Assembly (NCBI GenBank): GCA_902762655.1
Contig: CACWOZ010000021.1
Span: forward strand, 1-35,272
From: an uncultured Bacteroidia bacterium
Lineage (GTDB): Bacteria > Bacteroidota > Bacteroidia > Bacteroidales > UBA932
DNA length: 35,272 nucleotides
Reading direction: 5' to 3'
The notes below the pieces were generated by a model that was not told the DNA's origin, made no database searches, and was given only the letters and a program-made list of their open reading frames with translations. The translations under genes and the position numbers were made by a program. This document shows positions 14,552 to 21,495 of this stretch, in pieces; the stretch's first letter is position 1; every line of letters begins with the position of its first letter.

Positions 14552-15859
14552 TTATTTGCGGGTAATCTTTGCTCCCAGGGCGTTCAGGCGGCCGTCAATA
14601 TCCTCGTATCCGCGGTCGATCTGCTCGATGTTATCGATCTCCGAAACACCCTTCGCACTCATTGCTGCCAGCAGCATTGCTATACCGGCACGGATATCCG
14701 GCGAGGTCATACGGTTGGCGCGCAGTTGGAACTTGTGGTCGTGCCCGATGACAACGGCGCGGTGAGGGTCGCAGAGGATGATCTGGGCGCCCATATCTAT
14801 CAGTTTATCGGTGAAGAACAGGCGGCTCTCGAACATCTTCTGGTGAATGAGCACACTGCCCTTGCACTGGGTGGCCACTACCAGCAGTACGCTCAGCAGG
14901 TCCGGTGTGAGGCCCGGCCAGGGCGCGTCCGCTATGGTCATGATGGAACCGTCGATGAAGGACTCGATCTCATAGCTTTCCTGCGCCGGAACATAGATGT
15001 CGTCACCCCTCTGCTCGAGTTTGACGCCTATGCGGCGGAAGGCCTCCGGGATGATGCCCAGGTCGGGATAGGACACGTTCTTGATGGTGAGCTCGCTCTG
15101 GGTGATGGCGGCTAGGCCGATGAAGGATCCCACTTCGATCATATCCGGGAGGATTCGGTGGTTCGCGCCATGCAGTTTCTTGACACCGTGGATGGTGAGG
15201 AGGTTGCTTCCTATGCCCTCGATGTTCGCGCCCATGGCATTAAGCAGGCGGCAGAGTTGCTGCAGATAAGGCTCGCAGGCGGCATTGTAGATAGTTGTAT
15301 CTCCGTCCGCGAGCGATGCGGCCATCACGATGTTGGCGGTGCCGGTGACGGATGCTTCGTCAAGAAGCATATAAACACCCTTGAGCCCGGAGGGGGCGGT
15401 GAGATGATAGGCGCGGCGGTCCTTGTCATATTCGTAGGATGCGCCCAGTTTCACGAAGCCCTCGATATGGGTGTCCACGCGCCTGCGGCCGATCTTGTCG
15501 CCGCCCGGTTTGGGGAAGTAGGTCTCGCCGAAACGGCTGAGCATGGGACCGGAGATCATCACCGACCCTCGGAGCGAAGCGCATTTTTTCACGAACTCCG
15601 CGCTCTCCACGTAGGAGCGTTCTATCTCGTCGGCCTGGAAGGTATATTCTCCCTTCTCATGACGGGTCACCTTCACGCCCATCTCGCGCAGCAGCTCGAT
15701 GAGGTTCTTGATGTCGAGGATTTCAGGCACGTTGCTGATGCGCACAGGCTTGTCGGTGAGAAGCACGGCGCTGAGTATCTGCAATGCTTCGTTCTTGGCA
15801 CCTTGGGGAGTGATTGCTCCGCTGAGGCGATGCCCGCCTTCGATGATGAATGTTCCCAT
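14552..15859 (-). CDS. murA: UDP-GlcNAc 1-carboxyvinyltransferase MurA (Asp in place of catalytic Cys)
   Basis: 435 residues. Transfers enolpyruvate from PEP to UDP-GlcNAc, the first committed step of peptidoglycan synthesis. The N-terminal GAKNEALQILSA, which contains the PEP-binding Lys-Asn, and the C-terminal SPDIRAGIAMLLAA are clear. The loop normally reading PGGC is PGGDKIGRRR, with Asp121 at the cysteine position. Asp is a natural functional alternative in mycobacteria, chlamydiae and, to my knowledge, many Bacteroidota, and removes the residue alkylated by fosfomycin. Start ATG 15859 is 1 bp from the murB stop, so murB and murA form an operon. The C-terminus stops back-to-back with the transporter gene. 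Confidence 0.96.
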   Translation of the reverse strand: MGTFIIEGGHRLSGAITPQGAKNEALQILSAVLLTDKPVRISNVPEILDIKNLIELLREMGVKVTRHEKGEYTFQADEIERSYVESAEFVKKCASLRGSVMISGPMLSRFGETYFPKPGGDKIGRRRVDTHIEGFVKLGASYEYDKDRRAYHLTAPSGLKGVYMLLDEASVTGTANIVMAASLADGDTTIYNAACEPYLQQLCRLLNAMGANIEGIGSNLLTIHGVKKLHGANHRILPDMIEVGSFIGLAAITQSELTIKNVSYPDLGIIPEAFRRIGVKLEQRGDDIYVPAQESYEIESFIDGSIMTIADAPWPGLTPDLLSVLLVVATQCKGSVLIHQKMFESRLFFTDKLIDMGAQIILCDPHRAVVIGHDHKFQLRANRMTSPDIRAGIAMLLAAMSAKGVSEIDNIEQIDRGYEDIDGRLNALGAKITRK

Positions 15860-15860
15860 G

Positions 15861-16958
15861 TTATATGTGGTCTACTTCCGGATGGAGGACAATATCGTAT
15901 TTTTCTTTGACTTTTGCAATTATCTGCTGTTCCAGGGCGATGACCTCGTCCGGGGTGGCGTTGCCGCTGGCATTCACTATAACCAGAGGCTGCTTTTCGT
16001 ATACCTGCGCGCCGCCAAGGACCTTGCCCCTGAACCCGCACTGGTCGATCAGCCACGCGGCAGGCACCTTGACAGTCCCGTCCGGCAGATCGTAATGCGG
16101 AATGTTGGCGTTGGCTTGCGGACGGGCAATGCCGGTATCCGGGCCGCCTTTTTCGGGGCACGGAACCGGCCCTTTGCCCGTCGCGGATGGCGGACTTTCC
16201 GCAGCAACTATCCGTTCGAAATGCTCCCGCGAAATGACAGGATTCTTGAAGAAGGATCCGGCACTGCCGAGAACGGCAGGATCGGGGAGTTTGGCACCCC
16301 GGATGCCGATGATGGCATTGCGCACATCCATCGGCGTCAGCGCCTCAAGGTCCTTGCCTTCCAGCGCCGCGCGCACCCCGCCGTAATCCAGTTTCGGGCT
16401 GTATTTGCGGGTAACCTTGAACAGCACGCTGGTAATGATGTAGCGGCCGCGCTCGTGCTTGAAGCGGGAATCGCGATAGCCGTATGCGCACTCGCCCACC
16501 TTGAAAACCGTCTTGCTCCAATCCTTCGTGTCGAGGCATACGACTCCGGAGATGATATCCTTCGCTTCCACCCCGTATGCACCTATATTCTGCACAGCTG
16601 CGGCTCCGACTTCGCCCGGGATCAAAGAGAGATTCTCCGCCCCCCAGAGACCGTTGCCGGCGATGTTCGCTATCAGATCGTCGAAAACCACACCTGCACC
16701 CACGGTCAGAAGGACCTCGTCCAGACCCATATCCACATATTTGATGAACTTTATGCCGGAATGTAGTACTGTGCCAGGGAAGTCCTTGGTAAACAATAGG
16801 TTACTGCCGGCGCCCATGTGGAATACCGGTTGCGGCAGGGCCTTCAGGTCCAACGACATAAGTTCGTCCACCGACTCATACTCGATGTAGAGAGCGGCCT
16901 TCACCTTCATTCCGAAGGTGTTATGTGCGCCAAGGTCGTAGTTTTCTATCCTCTTCAT
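15861..16958 (-). CDS. murB: UDP-N-acetylenolpyruvoylglucosamine reductase MurB with an in-frame palindromic insert
   Basis: 365 residues. FAD enzyme that reduces the MurA product with NADPH to UDP-MurNAc. The N-terminal NTFGMKVKA, the FAD-binding HMGAGSNLLFTKDFPG, YGYRDSRFK and the catalytic serine in GSFFKNPVIS are present, as is AAWLIDQCGFRGK. The type with this C-terminal domain is usually about 340 residues. The extra 24 residues (SATGKGPVPCPEKGGP and following) sit between FERIVAAE and IPHYDLPDG and are encoded by the palindromic element at 16116-16187, in the C-terminal substrate-binding domain. The gene precedes murA by 1 bp. Its leader carries a hairpin. Confidence 0.95.
   Translation of the reverse strand: MKRIENYDLGAHNTFGMKVKAALYIEYESVDELMSLDLKALPQPVFHMGAGSNLLFTKDFPGTVLHSGIKFIKYVDMGLDEVLLTVGAGVVFDDLIANIAGNGLWGAENLSLIPGEVGAAAVQNIGAYGVEAKDIISGVVCLDTKDWSKTVFKVGECAYGYRDSRFKHERGRYIITSVLFKVTRKYSPKLDYGGVRAALEGKDLEALTPMDVRNAIIGIRGAKLPDPAVLGSAGSFFKNPVISREHFERIVAAESPPSATGKGPVPCPEKGGPDTGIARPQANANIPHYDLPDGTVKVPAAWLIDQCGFRGKVLGGAQVYEKQPLVIVNASGNATPDEVIALEQQIIAKVKEKYDIVLHPEVDHI
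16116..16187 (-). repeat. Palindromic in-frame element, copy 3 (murB)
   Basis: 72 bp, 24 codons on the murB strand, from TCCGCGACGGGCAAAGGGCC to CATTGCCCGTCCGCAA. Arms GGGC/GCCC and GCCGGT/ACCGGC surround a loop with GAAAAAGG. Same orientation and reading frame as the two glycosyltransferase copies, with one extra codon in the loop. GCCGGT/ACCGGC here replaces GCAGGT/ACCTGC of the dapF copy on both arms. Confidence 0.85.
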
Positions 16959-16972
16959 ATTCTACTGTGCAT

Positions 16973-16995
16973 GCTGTCCCAAAATACGGGACAGC
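16973..16995. promoter_or_regulatory. Hairpin in the murB leader
   Basis: GCTGTCCC and GGGACAGC form a perfect 8-bp stem with a 7-base loop. It lies 14 bp upstream of the murB ATG and within the transcript expected from the box at 17001-17008. It could influence translation or mark a protein-binding site. The same GCTGTCC/GGACAGC arms recur 38 bp away. Confidence 0.5.
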
Positions 16996-17000
16996 GGTAA

Positions 17001-17008
17001 CAAAAATA
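17001..17008 (-). promoter_or_regulatory. Putative -7 box of the murB-murA promoter
   Basis: TATTTTTG on the minus strand, between the two hairpins, fits TAnnTTTG. No TTG is seen at the usual distance upstream. Confidence 0.4.
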
Positions 17009-17018
17009 CACCGTTTTC

Positions 17019-17053
17019 GTGTATGCTGTCCATGAAAATGGGACAGCGTACAC
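17019..17053. terminator. Hairpin after the CBM9-like gene
   Basis: GTGTATGCTGTCC pairs with GGACAGCGTACAC over 13 positions (one T-G pair) around a 9-base loop. It starts 4 bp beyond the stop codon of the CBM9-like gene on the minus strand. There is no T-run, so termination is inferred from position. Confidence 0.5.
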
Positions 17054-17057
17054 GCAG

Positions 17058-17681
17058 TTATTCAAATTCCAACCAGTCAAAGAACTCCGGCAGGTGATAG
17101 TCCGGTTTTTCGGTAGCGATGGGCGCCCAGGTTACGAAGTGGGGTACGGTCAGACCGTCACCGCATTTATAGAAATTAGCCCTGGCCCGCAGACCGGAAA
17201 GTGAAGGCTTACCCTCCAAAACGGGGAGACCTCCTTTCCAGAAGGCCTCCAGTGGAATGAATATCCTCAGGGACCATGGCCCCTCGGCAGGTCTTTCTGC
17301 GAACGGTTCGCTGCCGCAGGATGAGAGGGCCTGCACCGAACGGATCACCTCCGCAGGGGCAGGTTCCGGGTCGAAGCGCCCGGTTCTCCAGCTCAAGCAG
17401 AGATTGCCTATGGCATTCCACTCGAAATTATAATAGTGGGAATCATCCGCCGAAGGCTGGAAGAAGAACTCCACGCAGGAATCTTCGTAGACCTCTCCGC
17501 CGGGAGTGCCCTGCAGCGCGCGGATACTCTGCTCATCTACGGTGTAGTCCAGGCGGATGCCGGAACCGTCGTATCCGATGCTGAACTCGACCGTGGGTTT
17601 GTAGGGCCATTCTGCGGGCCAGTTGAGGCAGTCCAGCCGCTGTGGCTCGCTCATGCTGCCGTAAGGGACCTTAAGCATCAT
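17058..17681 (-). CDS. Carbohydrate-binding family 9-like (DOMON-fold) protein
   Basis: 207 residues. The order of motifs [49 protein letters not shown] and [21 protein letters not shown] matches the small Bacteroidota family related to carbohydrate-binding module 9. No signal peptide is visible, which is unusual for a carbohydrate binder, so it may be cytoplasmic or have another ligand. The start at 17681 overlaps the aspS stop by 11 bp; a later ATG ([12 protein letters not shown], 17654) is an alternative. Cotranscribed with aspS and ended by the hairpin at 17019-17053. Confidence 0.78.
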   Translation of the reverse strand: MMLKVPYGSMSEPQRLDCLNWPAEWPYKPTVEFSIGYDGSGIRLDYTVDEQSIRALQGTPGGEVYEDSCVEFFFQPSADDSHYYNFEWNAIGNLCLSWRTGRFDPEPAPAEVIRSVQALSSCGSEPFAERPAEGPWSLRIFIPLEAFWKGGLPVLEGKPSLSGLRARANFYKCGDGLTVPHFVTWAPIATEKPDYHLPEFFDWLEFE

Positions 17682-19443
17682 TTTTCACGGTTGAGGCCAG
17701 GCAGAGCTCTTCCATCTGCACGGCGTCGATCTGCGAAGGAGCGTCGATCATGACATCACGGCCCTGATTGTTCTTAGGGAAGGCGATGTAGTCGCGGATG
17801 GTCTCCTGTCCGCCGAAGAGGGCGCAGGTGCGGTCGAAACCGAAGGCGAGACCTCCATGAGGGGGTGCTCCGAACTTGAATGCATTGATTATGAATCCGA
17901 ACTTGTACTCGGCTTCCTCCTTGCCTATGCCAAGAACCTGGAACATACGCTCCTGGACCGAGGCCTCATGTATACGGATGGATCCGCCGCCGAGTTCGGT
18001 ACCGTTCAGCACGAAGTCGTAGGCATTTGCGCATACGCGCTCCAGATCTTCCTTCTTGTCGGAATAGAACCAGTCGAGATGCTCGGGTTTAGGGGCGGTG
18101 AAGGGGTGGTGCATAGCGTAGAAGCGACCGTCTTCCTCGCTCCATTCGAGCAGAGGGAAGTCCACGATCCAGAGAGGTGCGAACACCTTCGGGTCGCGGA
18201 GCCCCAGGCGGTTACCCATCTCTACGCGCAGCACGCCGAGCTGGGTCTGGGTCTTGCGCTTTTCTCCGCAAAGGACCAGGACCAGGTCGCCGGTATTGGC
18301 CTCCACGGCTGCCGCAACCTTGCGGAGATCCTCTTCGGAGTAGAACTTGTCGATAGAACTCTTGATGCCGCCATCCTCGTTCAACTTGATGTAAACAAGG
18401 CCTTTAGCTCCCACCTGCGGGCGTTTTACCCACTCTGTGAGTTCGTCAATCTGCTTGCGGGTGTAGGCTGCTGCGCCGGGGACGGCGATGGCTCCCACAT
18501 AAGGCACGCTGTCAAACACTCCGAATCCGTGGCCCTGCACAGCGGAGGTAATCTCGTGGATGGTCATTCCGAAGCGGACATCCGGCTTGTCGGAGCCGTA
18601 TTTGTCCATGGCGTCGTACCAGCGCATGCGGGGCATGGGATTAGGGATATCGACATCCAGAACGTTCTTGAAGAGGGTGCGCATCATGCCTTCGAACATG
18701 TTCAGCACGTCCTCCTGCTCCACGAAACTCATCTCGCAGTCGATCTGCGTGAATTCGGGCTGGCGGTCGGCGCGGAGGTCCTCATCGCGGAAGCAGCGCA
18801 CAATCTGGAAGTAGCGGTCGTAGCCAGCCACCATCAGAAGCTGCTTGAAGGTCTGGGGGCTCTGCGGAAGGGCGTAGAACTGCCCGGGATTCATGCGGGA
18901 AGGAACCACGAAGTCGCGGGCGCCTTCGGGGGTACTCTTTATCAGATAAGGGGTTTCAATTTCGAGGAATCCCTTGGAATCCAGATAGTTGCGCGCCTCA
19001 TGCGCAATGCGGTGCCGCAGCTCCAGGGCCTTCTTCAAAGGATTGCGTCGAAGGTCGAGATAGCGATACTTCGCACGCAGGTCCTCGCCGCCGTCGCTCT
19101 GGTCTTCGATCGTGAAGGGAGGGGTGAGACTTTTGTTGAGGATATTTATTTCGGCAACGCGGATTTCAATGTCGCCGGTAGGCATTTTTGCGTTTTTGCT
19201 GCTGCGCTCCACCACTTCGCCCTTCGCCTGGATTACGAATTCACGCCCCAGGGAGGTCGCGGTTTCCACCAGTTCGGCGGGAGCATCGGCTTCGACCACC
19301 AACTGGGTAATCCCGTAACGGTCGCGCAGGTCTACGAAAGTCATTCCGCCGAGTTTACGTGAGCGCTGAACCCACCCGGCGAGGGTAACAGCCTTTCCAA
19401 CATCACTGATGCGGAGTTCTCCGCAGGTATTCGTTCTGTACAT
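17671..19443 (-). CDS. aspS: Aspartyl-tRNA synthetase AspRS
   Basis: 590 residues, the bacterial-type length. Charges tRNA-Asp with aspartate. An N-terminal OB-fold anticodon-binding domain ([26 protein letters not shown]) precedes the class II core: motif 1 around [20 protein letters not shown], motif 2 [18 protein letters not shown], and motif 3 GGLAFGFDR near the C-terminus. The bacterial GAD insertion lies between motifs 2 and 3 (about residues 290-420). The ATG at 19443 follows a strong promoter with a leader of about 30 bases. No inserts or damage seen. Confidence 0.97.
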   Translation of the reverse strand: MYRTNTCGELRISDVGKAVTLAGWVQRSRKLGGMTFVDLRDRYGITQLVVEADAPAELVETATSLGREFVIQAKGEVVERSSKNAKMPTGDIEIRVAEINILNKSLTPPFTIEDQSDGGEDLRAKYRYLDLRRNPLKKALELRHRIAHEARNYLDSKGFLEIETPYLIKSTPEGARDFVVPSRMNPGQFYALPQSPQTFKQLLMVAGYDRYFQIVRCFRDEDLRADRQPEFTQIDCEMSFVEQEDVLNMFEGMMRTLFKNVLDVDIPNPMPRMRWYDAMDKYGSDKPDVRFGMTIHEITSAVQGHGFGVFDSVPYVGAIAVPGAAAYTRKQIDELTEWVKRPQVGAKGLVYIKLNEDGGIKSSIDKFYSEEDLRKVAAAVEANTGDLVLVLCGEKRKTQTQLGVLRVEMGNRLGLRDPKVFAPLWIVDFPLLEWSEEDGRFYAMHHPFTAPKPEHLDWFYSDKKEDLERVCANAYDFVLNGTELGGGSIRIHEASVQERMFQVLGIGKEEAEYKFGFIINAFKFGAPPHGGLAFGFDRTCALFGGQETIRDYIAFPKNNQGRDVMIDAPSQIDAVQMEELCLASTVKNDA

Positions 19444-19493
19444 TGCTATATTTTGTATACGTTAATTATCTATTAACCTACAAATATAGCAAT
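19442..19493. repeat. Long inverted repeat over the aspS leader and -7 box
   Basis: ATTGCTATATTTTGTA (19442-19457) is the near-complement of TACAAATATAGCAAT (19479-19493), and between them GTTAAT (19461-19466) pairs with ATTAAC. The whole 52-bp segment can fold into one imperfect hairpin covering the -7 box, the transcription start and the leader. It may be an operator or a leader structure. Confidence 0.6.
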
Positions 19494-19511
19494 TTCATTC
19501 AAGAGATTCAA
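19481..19511 (-). promoter_or_regulatory. aspS promoter
   Basis: On the minus strand TTG (19509-19511), 20 bp, then TATATTTG (19481-19488): a full match to the Bacteroidota TTG-N19-21-TAnnTTTG promoter. The expected start is near 19474, giving a leader of about 30 bases. Confidence 0.7.
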
Positions 19512-19516
19512 CAAGG

Positions 19517-20404
19517 TTATCTGAGGTATGTGCGGAAGAAGTTCCATATCTCCGCGCAGCTGTCCATATCCTTGAGTGCCCAGGAGTGTTTGCCGCCCTG
19601 GACTTCGTAAAGGCGTACCTCTGCGGCCGGGCCTCCGGCGTGCACTGGATCGCAACCAAGATAGCGGTGGAGGACCACCTGATTGGATTTTTCTCCGAGT
19701 CTGGGAAGTTCTTCGACCGTCTCATAGGTGCAGCGCGAAGCCGCTGCAACGGCGCCGATTGCAAGAGGAACGGCTATGTATTCACCCCAGCCTCCCGTGT
19801 TGAAGGGATCCCCCTCCCACAGCGAAGTTTTGTCGGCCGTGCCATGGATTTCCATAAAGGCCACGGGCGCGACAGGACGGTAATCCTTGTAGAGCCACTG
19901 CATGGTGAGTCCTGCCACGGAAGCGATCGCATTGAATACATCCGGATGCCGGTAAGCCATTATGTAGCACATCTCTCCACCATTCGACATCCCACAGAGA
20001 AAGGCATTTTTATCCGCGATACCGTATTCTCGGGCTATATGTTGCCGGAGCCAGCAGACGAATGAGACGTCGTCGCGCATCAGCCCTTCCTGGACGGGAT
20101 AACCCACATTCCATCCGGACTTGTCTGCTTTCGAGTCCTTCAGGCCTTGCGGCAGGCAAAGGGCAAAGCCCTCTTTCGAGGCGAGCGCCGCCATCTCCGG
20201 ACGGTATCCTTCTGCCTTTGCGCCGTGTCCGTGCAGCAAAATCACCAGAGGCGTTCCCGGCCCGGCGTTCTCCGGAAGATAAAGCCAGTAAGGCCGTTCT
20301 TCCTCTTGGAATACAGTGGTATGCAGTTGCAGATTCTGCGCCCGCACAGCCGCCGGCAGAAGCAGCACCAGTATTGCCAGATGACGGAGAAAGCTTTTAA
20401 ACAT
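19517..20404 (-). CDS. Secreted alpha/beta-hydrolase esterase (PHB depolymerase/feruloyl esterase-like, LpqC type)
   Basis: 295 residues. A signal peptide is predicted (hydrophobic LAILVLLLPAAVRAQ, cleavage near residue 22), so the enzyme is exported to the periplasm or beyond. The oxyanion region is LLHGHGAKAEGY, the nucleophile Ser is in CGMSNGGEM (GxSxG), the acid is probably Asp in HGTADKTS, and the base His in GGKHSW. The family contains esterases that remove acyl or feruloyl groups from plant polysaccharides, and polyhydroxybutyrate depolymerases; the exact substrate is not clear. Start 17 bp after the mrp stop, probably third gene of a peptidase-mrp-esterase operon. Confidence 0.85.
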   Translation of the reverse strand: MFKSFLRHLAILVLLLPAAVRAQNLQLHTTVFQEEERPYWLYLPENAGPGTPLVILLHGHGAKAEGYRPEMAALASKEGFALCLPQGLKDSKADKSGWNVGYPVQEGLMRDDVSFVCWLRQHIAREYGIADKNAFLCGMSNGGEMCYIMAYRHPDVFNAIASVAGLTMQWLYKDYRPVAPVAFMEIHGTADKTSLWEGDPFNTGGWGEYIAVPLAIGAVAAASRCTYETVEELPRLGEKSNQVVLHRYLGCDPVHAGGPAAEVRLYEVQGGKHSWALKDMDSCAEIWNFFRTYLR

Positions 20405-20421
20405 AACCCTTAGAAAATCAG

Positions 20422-21495
20422 TTATTTGCCCGCCACATTCTCAACAGCGGTCACCAGAGCGCCGGCGAGCTCCACGAAGGCTACTCCGTCCGGACGCGAA
20501 GACAGGGCGGCGGGGGTGCCGTCGTCACCGTTCTCGCGGATGCTCTGCACAAGGGGGATGCGGCCGAGCAAGGGAATGTCCAGTTCGGCGGCCATCTGCG
20601 CACCGCCGTCGCGACCGAAGATGTAGTACTTCTCGTCGGGATGCTCCTCGGGAGTGAACCAGGCCATATTCTCCACGAGGCCGTAGATGGGCTTCGCGAT
20701 GTTCTCGTTGCGGAACATGTTCGCACCCTTCTCTACGTCGGCAAGAGCCACCGTCTGGGGCGTTGTGACTATCACGGCGCCCTCGATGCCAATTTCCTGT
20801 GTAAGGGAGATGTGTATGTCGCCGGTTCCGGGAGGCATGTCGATGAGCAAGTAGTCCAGCGGACCCCAGTTAACCTGGAGTATGAGCTGCTTCAGGGCGT
20901 TTGATGCCATTGGGCCGCGCCATACGAGGGCCTGCCCCTTCTCGGCGAAATAGCCGATAGACACCCATTTGACCCCATATTTCTCGAGGGGGACGATGTA
21001 GTCCTTCCCATTGATTTCCTCGGCCACGGGCCGGTATCCTTCGGTGCCGGTCATCACCGGCACGGACGGTCCGTAGACGTCGGCGTCGGCAAGCCCGACC
21101 TTGTACCCCAGCCGCGCCAGGGCCACCGCCAGATTCACCGCCACGGTGGACTTGCCCACGCCTCCTTTCCCGGAAGCTATCCCTATTATATGCTTGACAC
21201 TCAGCAGGGTTTCCTTCGTGAACTCCGTGCCCTTCTTCGGGGCGGGTGCCTCAATCTCGACCTCTTTCACATCCGAATCCACACTCTGCCCGAGATGCCT
21301 TATGAGGGTGGCACGGGTGGCGCCGATGATATACTTCTTGAGCGGGTCGCGCTGCTTGGGAAAACCAAGCGTCACAGTTACTCCGCCGTCATTGATTTCG
21401 ATGTCCTGCACCATTCCGAGGTCCACGATGTCGCGGTCTTCCCTGGCGGGGTGATGCACTTCGCGCAGGAACTCTCTTACTTCTTCTACTGTCAT
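20422..21495 (-). CDS. mrp: Mrp/ApbC-family P-loop ATPase (Fe-S cluster carrier type)
   Basis: 357 residues. The N-terminal 80 or so residues are a MIP18/DUF59 domain (HHPAREDRDIVDLGMVQDIE). The P-loop domain starts with the deviant Walker A GKGGVGKST (about residue 110), followed by ADADVYGPSVP and the Walker B-like LLIDMPPGTGD. Mrp proteins bind and transfer Fe-S clusters. The C-terminal CxxC that holds the bridging cluster in E. coli Mrp is replaced here by ENMAWFTPEEHPDEKYYIFG, as I believe is common in Bacteroidota, so cluster handling may differ. The start overlaps the upstream peptidase stop by 4 bp (ATGA). Confidence 0.93.
   Translation of the reverse strand: MTVEEVREFLREVHHPAREDRDIVDLGMVQDIEINDGGVTVTLGFPKQRDPLKKYIIGATRATLIRHLGQSVDSDVKEVEIEAPAPKKGTEFTKETLLSVKHIIGIASGKGGVGKSTVAVNLAVALARLGYKVGLADADVYGPSVPVMTGTEGYRPVAEEINGKDYIVPLEKYGVKWVSIGYFAEKGQALVWRGPMASNALKQLILQVNWGPLDYLLIDMPPGTGDIHISLTQEIGIEGAVIVTTPQTVALADVEKGANMFRNENIAKPIYGLVENMAWFTPEEHPDEKYYIFGRDGGAQMAAELDIPLLGRIPLVQSIRENGDDGTPAALSSRPDGVAFVELAGALVTAVENVAGK

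Noticed and set aside
20150-20185. GGCAAAGGGCAAAGCCCTC in the esterase gene as a further palindromic element
   Set aside because: It encodes GFALCLPQGL, a natural part of the hydrolase, and lacks the inner arms of the element.
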